64,000 nucleotides of DNA from Schistosoma mansoni (lineage: Eukaryota > Platyhelminthes > Trematoda > Strigeidida > Schistosomatidae). Position numbers and translations under genes: made by a program. Where the stretch lies: contig NC_031502.1 of assembly GCF_000237925.1 (NCBI RefSeq), forward strand, positions 19,900,909 through 19,964,908. Direction: 5' to 3'. Below, piece by piece: positions 49,201 through 59,592 of the stretch (positions are counted from its first letter, which is position 1; the number at the start of each line of letters is the position of its first letter). The notes under the pieces are model-generated. The model ran no database searches. It was not told where the DNA came from and worked only from the letters and a program-made list of their open reading frames with translations.

Positions 49201-52200
49201 TCTCAAGCAGTTGTCTGTTGGGCACTACGGTCACGCTTTCAAACCACCAGGATCAACTCTAACTCAATTTCCTTCTCAGGTACCCCTAGAAGAACCCTTC
49301 CACGACATGGACAACCGGGAAGTGATAACTGCTCTCATACCTCTAACAACACTGAAGGTCATTAAATTGACTTTCTTTTGCTAACCCTTACTTAAATATT
49401 ATCTAGAATACGAATAGGAACAAGTACCTGAGAATGTGCATAACTGGCGCTGCAGTAACGGATAAAATAGTACAAGAGCAGTAAATCAGTTGATGCACAG
49501 CAAATTATTTTCATACGAATTTATCTAACGGAATTGTAATATTAGGTTGTACGAAGTTTGTCTAGTATAACATTATTCTAAATGACAACATCTCGAGATG
49601 GGTTTTATTTTTATTTCTAAACCTTTATTCCTCAAAGCCAAGTCATTTAAACATTACTTCATTATCAATTATAAATCCTTTATTTGAACACATCCCTGTT
49701 ATTGTACTTAGTAGATCTTACTTTTGGGGATAAAGTTGACTATTAACTAAATGAATTTCATGATAGATCTAGTAAATTATCATTAATGTTCTTATTACAC
49801 AAATGTTTATTTATTTAAACATACAAATATTGGTACAACGAGGTATCAAATAGATATGCGTCTTATAAATCATTCGATTTGTATGAGGGCTAGGATACTG
49901 TCCAGGTGCTCAGACCGAAACAAAGGGTTTTCCTAGATGGCCACACCTAGATCCTTCGATCTAAAGATCTGATCCACAAGAAAGTGTAGCAACGTCAGTA
50001 GATCCAGTTCCATGGTAGCCACTGAACAACAACTAGTTCATACTCTTTTTGTTTCCTTAGAATGCTGGAGCCCATGCGCACCATTGGTTTGGAATTACAG
50101 TTTTTCAACTCTCCCATATGAACCCTCTATATCTACCAACTCGGCTAAAGCACCAGGCATCCGCTTTTCATTTTCTCAATTTCGTAAACAACAGTAATGT
50201 CACAAGAAGGCAATGAGTAAGACTTCCCTGGAATTGTTTGTATTCACATGACCATGTCAGAGTATTTCGAGGAGGGAGAGTGGATTCTCTCCACTCTCGA
50301 CCGTACCATGGCATTTGGGGGCACAAAAATGTCTACAGTCCGATGAGGAAAAATCATCAATGTTTGTTTACCATTCCCCTGTGTTTTTTTGAGGGGAAGG
50401 GGAGGCGGAAATGTACATTTATACAATAAAAACTTATTTAGACTGACTGACTTCATTAAAGTAACGAACTGTCTTTAAACATAAATTTTCATTTTTTAAA
50501 ACCTTTCAGATTACAATGAAATTTCGGTAAGTTCTGTCTTGATTCATCTTCTTTTTTCTTCTTCATTATACTACTAATTTAGTATTTAGTGTATATTATG
50601 TAATTGAATTTTAAAAAAAGTGTCCTATTGTGGAGCTCCTCAGAAGTGCGCATCCATGACCTCGCCTCGCGAACGAGATTCGAACCCAGGACCTACCAGT
50701 CTCGCTGTCCAGTGCTTCAAAGTTTTCCCCGGTGGTTTGGCTTCAATTAATTCACGCTTTCAACTATGAAAATAAACATCTACCTCAATCTATGATAAGT
50801 AACATTTCTTTCCCGATTTCATGAATTCAGTCAATTCAATCATAATCATCTCAGAACCCTGGTACATATATCCATTAATTCAAGTTGCCTCATCCTATCA
50901 GTATATGAAGAGATGAAATTATTAAGTTAGATAACAGAGTATTAAAGGTATCAGCATTAGTATCAGTAAAAATAGATTCAAGAAGAATAAATTGATTGAG
51001 TAAAAACATACGAAGTGTCTCTAGAATTCAAGATCTATGGGATGACATATAGAGTGAACTTATCTGGTCCATTGAGATCAATTCTTAGTTATATTATTAG
51101 TAAAGAAAAACAAAAGGTATTCATTCGGATAATATGATGATTACTTGTTTTATACTTTAATTTCTTAGTTGAATTCATGAGTCAATTGAAACTAGACCAC
51201 CATGGAAAACCTGGAAGTATTGGACGGCTGTTTTGTCCTATTGTGGGACTTCTCAGAAGTGCACATTCATGATCCCGCTTTGAAAGATTCGAACTCAGGA
51301 CCTATCAGTCTCGCTCCGTTCAGTGCTTTCAGGTTTTTCATAATGGTCTAGTTTCAATTGACTCATGGATTCCACTATAAAATTACTAAAATCTCATAAT
51401 TTACATCTTAAATTCTCTGTGAATTTCTTCATCTTACAAACCTAAGTTGTAGTTATAATACTTTCTTTTATGAAGACAAGGTTGATTAGAAGTTATTGTA
51501 TTGTTACTAGGGTAACTTAAATGATAGTTTTGAAAAATCGATTAAGATATAGACAAAAGATTGAAAGATTTTAAATAGATGATTACATAATTGGGGAAGT
51601 AAACATATTAAACTTTATTTTCACTTAGTATTGTTTGTTTGAATTTTCTCATTGATGTTTAGGACTGCAACTAGTCAGTCTCTTATTGGCATATGTGCAT
51701 ACTGTGCGTATTGCCTCGATATAGCCTTATTTCACAAGAATTGTAAACAAACATGGATGGTGGCTAGCAGTGGAATGGAGGAAGCACGTTTCTTTCTATT
51801 TGGCACTCGTCAGCTGAATGTACTTGCATCTTAGAGTGGATGTTCACTCTGCGAGGGACTCGAACCCAGCACCGTTCGCTTCAAACTCCATCGCGTTGTC
51901 CACTCAGCTACTGAGTCCTGTGCAATGGGGTGAAGTTGAAATTTACTTAGTATTATTTGTTTGAATCTTCCCATTGATGTTTAGGACTGCAACTGGTCAG
52001 TCTCTTATTAAACTTTAATTTGTTATATAACAAAACTATGAATTAGAGAAAAGCTGGAAAAAAGGAATGACCAAATTAACTAATTGCTTCGTTACTAGGA
52101 CAAAATTACTTACTTGTGAACATATAAATCTACTTTCATGTACTTTTTAGTTATAGTTTTAGTAAATTTGAGAATATTACAGTCTCCAATTTACCTGCTT

Positions 52201-55200
52201 AACATCCTATGCGAATGACATGTCTGTAAGTCACACTGCTGACAGGAGTTTGTGGGACCACTGAACACCAGGAGTTTTTTTGAGGGCAACAGCCGGAGCA
52301 TTCAAGCTAAAGCTCTGATCCATAAGGCAGTGGAGCAACGTAAGGATATGCAGTACCATGGTAACCGGTGACCAACAATTGGTTCATACGCCATTTGTTC
52401 CTTCAGAAACCTGGAGCTCACGTGCATCATTGGTTCGGAATCAGGGTTTTCCACCTCCTCTAGGTGGACCCTCTGTGTCCACAAACCCGGGTAAAACGCC
52501 AGACATTCGCTTTTGGTCCTCTCAATTTCGTAAACAACAATAATGCTGTGAGGAGGCAGTGAGTAGGACTTCCCTGACAGTGGTTGTATGAGCTTGGCCT
52601 TCCGAGAGGATTTGAAGATGGAGAGCGATTTGCGATAATGATGAACTGTGTTCTATTGCTTGCTGTGGATAACTGTCTGACTCCGGACAACACTGAACTC
52701 CATTAGTCACATCCTTTACTACAACTCCTGAAACTGTACCTCGATATCAGTCATTACTAAAATCTGACTATTGTTGGTGTATGGAATTAACGGAGGAGTC
52801 CCCTATTACAATAAAACAGACACCCACTATTTCAAGGTTTCCAATGATTATCGTACTAAGATTAGTTGATGTATATTCTATGAAAATTCAACAGTTTTTG
52901 ATGAGGTTTTGTTATCTGAGCTGGATGATTTGGTCTTGGAGCTTTCATCGTTCTACTGAACAACATCATCAGCATAAACTTCACATAGATGTGAAATGTT
53001 AGAATTTCTTCAAATATGACTCACAACTTATTCTGTAGACCTTGATATTAATGTCCATAATTTTTCTGATTGAACAAACATAGAAACTAAAAATCAAACC
53101 TATGAGAGATACAACCAATATAAATAAATAAACAATGATAGGTTTATGATCAACAAGGATCAATCAACATCAAGGTCTACACAACAAACTGTAAGCCATA
53201 TGTGAAAAAATTCAAACACTTCACTTCTATCTGAAGTTTGTATTGATGATGTCATTTAGAAGAACAATAAAAGTTCCACGATCAAACTATCTAACTCAAA
53301 AGAACAAAACTCCATCAAAGCCATTCATCTAAGCTACAAATCTTAGACACCATCTGAAAAATCATTAGTTTCATGGAATTCCAATATATGAAGTATGATT
53401 AATGAACAAAATATTCAACAACCGTTCAATGATTAAGGAAATAAATTATTTTTCTGATTGATTTTAAATATATACCTGTAAGGATGGCTCGTTGGCAAAC
53501 TCAAGGATGCCTCAAGAAGCCCAGAAAGAACCGAAGACATTCCATCCAATCACCACTAGAGGAACATCCTAGAATATCGACGTGTAGCTTCTCTATTAGA
53601 TGAATAAGAAGGACCCCCTATGTGCCTATTGGCTGTCCAAAATACATGAGATTTTCGTACTATATTTGACACTGTGTTGGGAATAACATTCCTACTTACT
53701 AATCTTTTGTCTTCTCATTTTGTGACTTGAGAGGATTCTGGCGTTCGAATGCTCAAGTATTACAAGACATACTAAGAATCTAAGTTCGAGATATAACAAT
53801 ATCATTATTGAAGTTGATATAATTGTTACTTACTTACTTACGTCTGTTACTCCCAATGGAGCATTGGCCACCGACCAGCATTCTCCAACCTACTCTGTCC
53901 TGGGCCTTCTTTTCTAGTTCTATCCAGTTTTTGTTCATTCTTCTCATGTCTGTCTCCATTTCTCGACGCAATGTGTTCTTTGGTCTTCCTCTTCTTCTTT
54001 GGCCTTCAGGATTCCATGTGAGGACTTGTCTTGTGACTCAGTTGGGTGATTTCCTCAATGTATGTCCTATCCACTTCCATCGCTTCTTCCTGATTTCTTC
54101 CTCTGCTGAAATCTGGTTTGTTCTCTCTCACAGTAGGTTGTTGTTGATAGTGTCTGGCCAACAGATCCGAAGTATCTTGCGTAGACAACTGTTAACAAAC
54201 ACTTGTATCTTCTGGATGATGGCTTTCATAGTTCTCCACATCTCCGTCCCATACAGTAGAACTGATATAATTGTACCATATGATTAATACTACTTAATAA
54301 TAATACAATCAATAAAAATAAGTCAATCATATGACTGATATAATCTTTATTACTGTATTTTTTTTGTATTTTATTTTATTAGCCTATTAATTCATTATCT
54401 ACATGGGATCTTCGTGAACGAACAATTCGAGATGCACAAGATCGCAGGTAGTTTATCATTATTATTATGATTGTACTCTTCATCTTTTTTTTTTAAAAAA
54501 AGGGGGAAACAAAAACAACACATAATAATGTACTTTAATAATTAATTGCATTCTAAGTTTATTGAAAGAAAAAAAATCAATAATTAGACACCATGGTAAC
54601 ATCATCTTTCAGCTGAATGATAACAATTCTAGGTTTATTCTCTCTCTCTCCCCCCTCTCTCTCCCTATATATATATAAAGTGAATTGAATAGATAAAGCC
54701 AATGTGATTTATAATTCTTTAAGGTTGATTTATATATATAAAAAGGAACGTTAACTGGCTTTTAGCTTAGTTAAGAGTGATATAAGCTGAATATGTTTCA
54801 ATGCTCTATTAAGTCTAATTATTAATATCTTCAATGAAAAAGAGGAGAAGATACTTAATGGGTGGTGGGTTGGGTAGGGTATCAATCGATGCCTAGTTAC
54901 TAAACCAGTCATAGTCTTTGTAACTAAGATAAAAATGATAATGTTTATTACTGTATTCAATCATGATGAGCTATCGACTTTTTCATATTAGTATATAAGT
55001 AACGCAAGTGACTAATCAAAAAATTTAATCGCTTAGAAGAATAAAATCCAGAATGCCGAAATTTACTCGAAAATTTACGCAGTTAGAAACTGGTGGAGAA
55101 GATTTTTAGCTTAGGTGGATGATTTGAATGGAGTTTCGTCCTCTGAGCTCCACGACCAAACTATTCAGCTCAGAGAACAACACATCATCCACTTTTTTTT

Positions 55201-55620
55201 TCAAATAACCTACCATCTTACGAACCAGATATATATTTTAATAAAATGTATACCGGCTCAGTGGTCTATCGGTCAAGTGCTCTGGCGCGAGACTGGTACG
55301 TCCTGGGTTCGAATCTCGTGAGTGCGGGATCGTGGATGCGCACTGCTGAGAAGTCCCACAATAGGACGAAATGGTCATCCAGTGCTTCCAGGTTTTTGAT
55401 GGTGGTCTAGCTTCAATTGACTCATGATCTCAACTTTATAAAATGTAAACTACAAAATTGATTGATTATCGTTCTTTTCTTTTTTTTCTTACAACGCTGT
55501 TCACTCTGATGACTTCTACTGTTACCATAACAATGATCAATATTAATCAGTGATCGTTATTGGCATTTGTATAGATTTTGGCAAAATGAATATGATAGAT
55601 TACGTTTACAAAGATGTTAA
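46217..55620 (+). CDS. Unrecognised host gene, 3' part, five exons including two micro-exons
   Basis: Proposed exons are 46217-46248 (32 nt), 47842-48016 (175), 48268-48343 (76), 50510-50526 (17), 54383-54447 (65) and a terminal coding piece 55575-55620 ending in TAA. Each join has an AG acceptor and GT donor, and the phases match at every junction, giving about 136 residues without a stop. The 46217 exon is the least certain. The peptide is basic and rich in Ser, Arg and Tyr, with segments such as [20 protein letters not shown] and [18 protein letters not shown], and a C-terminus [14 protein letters not shown]. No catalytic motif, membrane segment or known domain is evident, and I do not recognise the family. 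The 5' end is not found: the first exon has an acceptor, so more exons should lie upstream, perhaps in 35273-46216. ATG codons inside the 175-nt exon are alternative starts. Its introns hold many SINE and LINE copies. Confidence 0.6.
47842..48016 (+). CDS. 175-nt exon of the unrecognised gene
   Basis: The acceptor is a pyrimidine run ending TTATTTTTAG and the donor is GTAAGG. It starts with one base completing a split codon and ends in phase 0. The peptide begins [13 protein letters not shown] and ends SRTSRSPKR. It is the strongest single exon of the gene. Confidence 0.65.
48957..49390 (+). mobile_element. Second LINE family, 5' region fragment
   Basis: It shares the [13 protein letters not shown] and [11 protein letters not shown] segments with 32966-33241 on the opposite strand. 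It lies in the intron after the 48268-48343 exon, in sense orientation. Confidence 0.65.
49796..50326 (-). repeat. Family C repeat, full length
   Basis: Antisense full-length copy starting with TTTATTTATTTAAACATAC (tail) and ending at CCATGGCATTTGGGG. Its hairpin is worn. It is in the intron before the 17-nt exon. Confidence 0.8.
50510..50526 (+). CDS. 17-nt micro-exon of the unrecognised gene
   Basis: Acceptor AAACCTTTCAG, donor GTAAGT. Its 17 nt plus the single base left by the 48268-48343 exon give exactly six codons (NYNEIS) and hand on phase 0 to the 54383 exon. The two long flanking introns are full of repeats. Confidence 0.55.
50622..50770. repeat. Family B SINE fold-back (short)
   Basis: An antisense hammerhead-and-head piece (50622-50705) joins a sense tail piece (50706-50770) that starts at TGTCCAGTGCTTC, at or next to the ribozyme cleavage point. 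Confidence 0.78.
51170..51395. repeat. Family B SINE fold-back
   Basis: An antisense tail, hammerhead and head (51170-51312) joins a sense tail (51316-51395) starting CAGTGCTTTCAGG. It is organised exactly like the one at 50622. Confidence 0.78.
51624..52015 (-). repeat. Family A SINE, more than one unit with terminal redundancy
   Basis: The block from CTTAGTATTGTTTGTTTGAA to AGTCTCTTATT appears at both ends (51624 and 51946), 322 bp apart, so a whole unit plus a repeated part is present. The hammerhead at 51768-51830 is mutated. Confidence 0.8.
52245..52622 (-). repeat. Family C repeat, partial
   Basis: Antisense copy from the GATCCATAAGGCAGTGGAGC part to the 5' region. Tail absent. Confidence 0.75.
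52623..53826. other. Mostly unassigned intron sequence
   Basis: A worn family B leader and tail may be present at 52630-52850 (ACTCCATTAGTCAC, GGAGGAGTCCCCTATTAC). The rest is unrecognised. Confidence 0.4.
53827..54267 (-). mobile_element. RTE LINE fragment inside an intron
   Basis: Antisense RTE C-terminal sequence with a short TTAC tail at 53827-53841. It lies in the intron between the 17-nt and 65-nt exons. Its inner part is nearly identical to 56695-56945. Confidence 0.82.
54383..54447 (+). CDS. 65-nt exon of the unrecognised gene
   Basis: Acceptor TTTTATTTTATTAG, donor GTAGTT. It encodes [20 protein letters not shown] plus Arg and leaves AG, which joins the first base of the terminal exon as AGA (Arg). 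The frame enters and leaves consistently. Confidence 0.6.
54636..54678 (+). repeat. CT-rich and TA microsatellites
   Basis: TCTCTCTCTC and CCCCCCTCTCTC followed by ATATATATATA, in the intron before the terminal exon. Confidence 0.7.
55248..55440 (+). repeat. Family B1 SINE, full length
   Basis: Clear A box (CCGGCTCAGTGGTCTATCGG) and B box (GGGTTCGAATC). The hammerhead at 55334-55389 has stem III AUG/CAU in place of ACG/CGU, a paired change on both strands, but its core reads CTGAGAA. It lies in an intron. Confidence 0.87.
55575..55620 (+). CDS. Terminal coding exon of the unrecognised gene
   Basis: Acceptor GCATTTGTATAG. The reading continues as (R)[14 protein letters not shown] and ends at TAA. 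The 3' UTR must run into the AT-rich stretch beyond; an AATAAA at about 56644 is one possible end. Confidence 0.6.
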
Positions 55621-56690
55621 AGTAAAAATAAGATGATTGGATCAATTGGGTTCTTCCTTAAAGAAAAACTTTCAACGTAGATTATTATTAATATTACTAT
55701 TGGGACTTGGATCTATTCTCTTTGACAACATTCATTATCCATTTAGATAGAATTACATTATTTTGATTATATACCTATATGTATACTGTTGGTCTGTATA
55801 GTACATGTACAGGGTACTTGTCAGGAACAAAAACACAAAGAAAAACAAAACTATTCAAATGTTCATTTTGTTTTTCTTCTTAGTTCTATAGATTATCATT
55901 GAAATAATTGATAACAATTTTGATGATATATATACTACTTAATTTTTATTTAGATCTACATTAGATTTTTTTAGTATGAATTATTATACTACTGATTATA
56001 CTACTTATAAAAAAGAGTGAAAACTTTATTATTATTATTGTATTTTTTTAAAGAAAAACATTCTTTTACATCTTTATTTTCTATACTCTATAAACATATC
56101 TGTACATCATTTTATTAATATAATGTGCCTTAATTCAAATCATAGAACAGATGAATAGATATACTACTAAAATCCATCTATCTAGTAAATTCAACGAAGA
56201 AAACAACGGAATAGAAGTATTATATTAAGATTTATAAAAAATTATCTTCTATACAACAATAACAACAAAAAGATGACCAGATTTTGAATTATCTAGTTCA
56301 TATTTAAAATAATCTATGGTATTTTTATCCTTATTTTCTTTCGATTTCATAATGATACTGTTTACTACTTATTATATGATATTTCAGTAGTATAAATTTA
56401 TAAACAAAAAATGGATATGGATATTCAATTTTTTGGATGTATGAATTAGTAATGTTTTAATTATGAAATTAGTGTAATAATAATGATAATAATAATGAAA
56501 TATAAAGATTAGTTTTATAAATTTGTATCATTCATTCTTTACAAACAACATATAGGATCCGATTGGGTTATTCAAAATCCTCCCCACATTTAGTCATAAT
56601 TGATATTAATAGAAGGGTACTGACAATTGAAAGATTGATATATAATAAATAGTAGTAATAGTAGTAATAATAATAACAACAATATTCACT
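55621..56690 (+). other. AT-rich stretch, probable 3' UTR and flank
   Basis: Very AT-rich DNA with no SINE or LINE hallmark, unusual for this window. The lack of insertions fits a transcribed 3' UTR of the gene ending at 55620. No other coding signal is seen. Confidence 0.35.
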
Positions 56691-56694
56691 TCAG

Positions 56695-57112
56695 GATTCA
56701 ATGTGACGGCTTGTCATGTGACGCAATTGGGTGATTTCCTCAATGTATGTCCTATCCACTTCCATCGCTTCTTCCTGATTTCTTCCTCCGCTGAAATCTG
56801 GTTTGTTCTCTCTCACAGTAGGTTGTTGTTGATAGTGTCTGGCCAACAGATCCGAAGTATCTTGCGTAGACAACTGTTAACAAACACTTGTATCTTCTGG
56901 ATGATGGCTTTCATAGTTCTCTACATCTCCGCCCCATAAAGTAGAGCTGTCTTGACATTTGTGTTGAAAATTCTAACCTTGATGTTGGTTGACAATTGTT
57001 TTGAGCTCCAGATGTTTTTCAATTGTAAATATGCTGCTCTTGCCTTGCCGATTCTCGCCCTCACATCTGCATCTGATCCACTGTGTTCATCAATGATGCT
57101 GTCCACATATGT
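56695..57112 (-). mobile_element. RTE LINE internal fragment
   Basis: Antisense RTE sequence (SIIDEHSGSDADVRARIGKA, then QLKNIWSSKQLSTN). It has neither the 3' TTAC tail nor the 5' half. At its 5' side (57113 on) it is abutted by a family B SINE. Confidence 0.8.
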
Positions 57113-57295
57113 AAGACCATGATTGGAAACTTGGAATTACTGGGTGGCTGTTTTGTCTTAGTATTAGACTCCTCAGCAGTATGCATACACTGTCCCAAGC
57201 GCGGGATTCGAATTCAGCACCTTCGGTCTTGCGCGCGAACGCTTAGCTTCTAGACTACTGAGCTGGTATCCAACTGTGTTAATGTCTAACCGAAA
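57113..57295 (-). repeat. Worn family B SINE
   Basis: Degraded tail and hammerhead (GACTCCTCAGCAGTATGCAT), then head with GCGCGCGAACGCTTAGC and the start of the leader. It abuts an RTE fragment. Confidence 0.75.
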
Positions 57296-57677
57296 TTGTT
57301 TAATTCAAATCATAACAATTCATATTCATTTCAAATCTACTTAGTTATTAAGACATAATAGGGAGAATAATTTACTAAGGTTATCTTTGTAAAAGTCATA
57401 TATAAATAATTGGTGACAGATTTCATTAAAAGTGAATGTGGAAACCTATCCAAACGTACAGCACATAGTACACATACAACTCCTTAACATCAGTTGTTAT
57501 CCCTTGAAGCAAATAATAAATGTCTGGTAACCTGGAAGATAATTAAAGATGAAAGATGAGTGAATTCATTAACTACCGTAATTTGATATCTTTTATGTTT
57601 GTTATGATTTGTTCCAATACTCCAGATTATTTGAATATACTGATAACGGTCTTTGGAAAAATTATAATTATATTACG

Positions 57678-58025
57678 ACTAGTACTACTACCACTACTAC
57701 TACCACTACTACTACGACTACTACTACTACTACTACGAATGCTACTACTACTACGACTACTACTACGACTACTACTACTACTACTACTACTACGACTACT
57801 ACTACTACGACTACTACTACTACGACTACTACTACTACGACTACTACTACTACGACTACTACTACTACGACTACTACTACTACGACTACTACTACTACGA
57901 CTACTACTACTACCACTACTACTACTACCACTACTACTACGACTACTACTACTACTACTACTACTACTACCACTACTACGACTACTACTACTACTACTAC
58001 GACTACTACTACTACCACTACTACT
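57678..58025 (+). repeat. Long CTA tract with a 15-bp higher-order period
   Basis: About 350 bp of CTA triplets with regularly spaced ACG interruptions. From about 57790 to 57905 the 15-bp unit GACTACTACTACTAC repeats with almost no change. The apparent poly-Thr, poly-Leu and poly-Val frames are by-products. Confidence 0.9.
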
Positions 58026-58391
58026 CAGTTTGAATTTTTGATGACTGACGTTAATTAAATCTGATTATTCTGAGAACCTATTGAATTATGTAATTTGAAT
58101 ATATAACTGAGTCAAATAAATGTAGATTTAGGTTTCTTACTAGATTGATTGGTTTATAATACAGAGATTTCCAGTGTTATCTCTGTTTAAGCGTTACTAT
58201 ATTAACATCTTTTAACACTATGAACTTATTTTGATTCCATGCTTTCAATATTATCTCCATGGTAAATCTCTTTTAGTTTTATAAGAGTTGAAGCCATAGC
58301 TTTGAACAACATATATCAAATTACTATCTATGATTCTTCAGTGTATATATTACCAATACTCATCTTGGTATAGTTTGTTTGTATCATTCTA

Positions 58392-58636
58392 TACAAGCAA
58401 ACAATATCAAGTGAATTTAAACTTTACCCTATTACTCAAGCAGATGGTTATCAGAATTCAGTAGGTCAATAGATAACGCGATGGCGTTTAAAGCAAACGG
58501 TACTGGATCCGAGTCCTGGAGTGAATGTCAACTCATAGATGTAGGTACATTCAGCTGATCAGTTCCAAATAAGACGAGACAGGCATCCTGGATTCCACTG
58601 CTAACCATCATCCATCTTTGCTTATAATACTCATCT
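58392..58636 (+). repeat. Family A SINE, mutated hammerhead
   Basis: Full head and tail. The hammerhead at 58539-58602 reads CTGATCA and GAGA in the core, so it is inactive by sequence. Confidence 0.8.
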
Positions 58637-58954
58637 ACTTATAAATTATAATCTTTACTAAAATCTTTGTACTTGGGCAAAGTATCATAAAAATGTACTT
58701 TTAATATTACAAAAAAAAAATAGACCCTTATGTAATGGAAACGATAGGCTATAATAATAATAATAATAAATTATATTCATTTGAATAATTATAAAAAAAG
58801 TACTTTTTTTAAATAAAATTCAGGTCAATGAATCAAGTGTGGATGGATAGATGGATGGATGGATGGTTATCTTACAAAGTACAATTAGGAATCTTTGATC
58901 ATAATATTATTGGTAATAGAAATGAAATGGTACAATAAATGACAATATACCATA

Positions 58955-59116
58955 ATTTTGTGGAGATTTCAGTATTTCCATAGTTGAAAGCATGAGTCAA
59001 TTGAAGCTAGACCACTATAGAAAACTTGGAAGCACTGGACGGCCGTTTCGTCCTATTGTGGGACTCCTCAGCAGTGCGCATCCACGACCTCGCCTCACGA
59101 GATTCGAACCCAGGAC
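58955..59116 (-). repeat. Family B1 SINE with complete hammerhead
   Basis: Tail, a fully paired hammerhead (59028-59083) and the B-box part of the head (GATTCGAACCCAGGAC). It is the left arm of a fold-back with 59177-59371. Confidence 0.87.
59028..59083 (-). ncRNA. Hammerhead ribozyme, family B
   Basis: Read on the - strand: GGA, internal loop TGC, stem I GCACTG, core CTGAGGA, stem II GTCC-CACAATA-GGAC, GAA, stem III ACG-GC-CGT, cleavage C, then stem I CAGTGC, T, TCC. All conserved hammerhead positions (CUGANGA, GAA, A15.1-U16.1, H17=C) are present and every helix pairs. The order and sizes parallel family A with unrelated stem I sequence. Activity is inferred, not shown. Confidence 0.75.
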
Positions 59117-59176
59117 GGTTGAACGGTGAACGGTTGCTCAACTTCGTGGATTGATTGCAGTTGGACATATACACTA

Positions 59177-59371
59177 CCGGATGCCGGCTCAGTGGTCTAT
59201 CGGTTAAGTGCTCTGAGTGCAAGACTGGTAGGTTCTGGGTTCGAATCTCACGAGTGCGGGATCATGGATGCGCACTGCTGAGGAGTCCCATAATAGAACG
59301 AAACGGCCGTCCAGTGTTTCCATGTTTTCCATGGTGATCTAGGTTCAATTGACTCACGCTTTCAACTATGG
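59177..59371 (+). repeat. Family B1 SINE, full length
   Basis: GATGCCGGCTCAGTGGTCTA head with A and B boxes. The hammerhead at 59266-59321 has an intact core and GTC, one stem II mismatch (GAAC) and one G-U in stem I. A leader piece lies just before it (59117-59176). Confidence 0.87.
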
Positions 59372-59592
59372 AATATACCATAAATTCATTGAAAGTTATC
59401 ATACAACAAGATAATTCCACAGTAAGATGTGGATATTGTAAAGAATTCATGTTCAGCATTCTTGAACATGAAAATACTTAATACTAACGATTAAATTTAG
59501 CCAGACAAACAGTAAAATAAAAAAATACTGAACATATGTTTTGTTTGGCAGTGAAAGCACTTCATAGTGAGCATATATATCTCCTTTAAGGA

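Noticed and set aside
55252-55320. SINE heads as real tRNA genes
   Set aside because: They have A and B boxes, but the arms do not pair into a full cloverleaf and the sequence continues into the hammerhead.
57556-58058. Long poly-Leu, poly-Thr and poly-Val frames
   Set aside because: They are translations of the CTA microsatellite in different frames, with no other coding sign.
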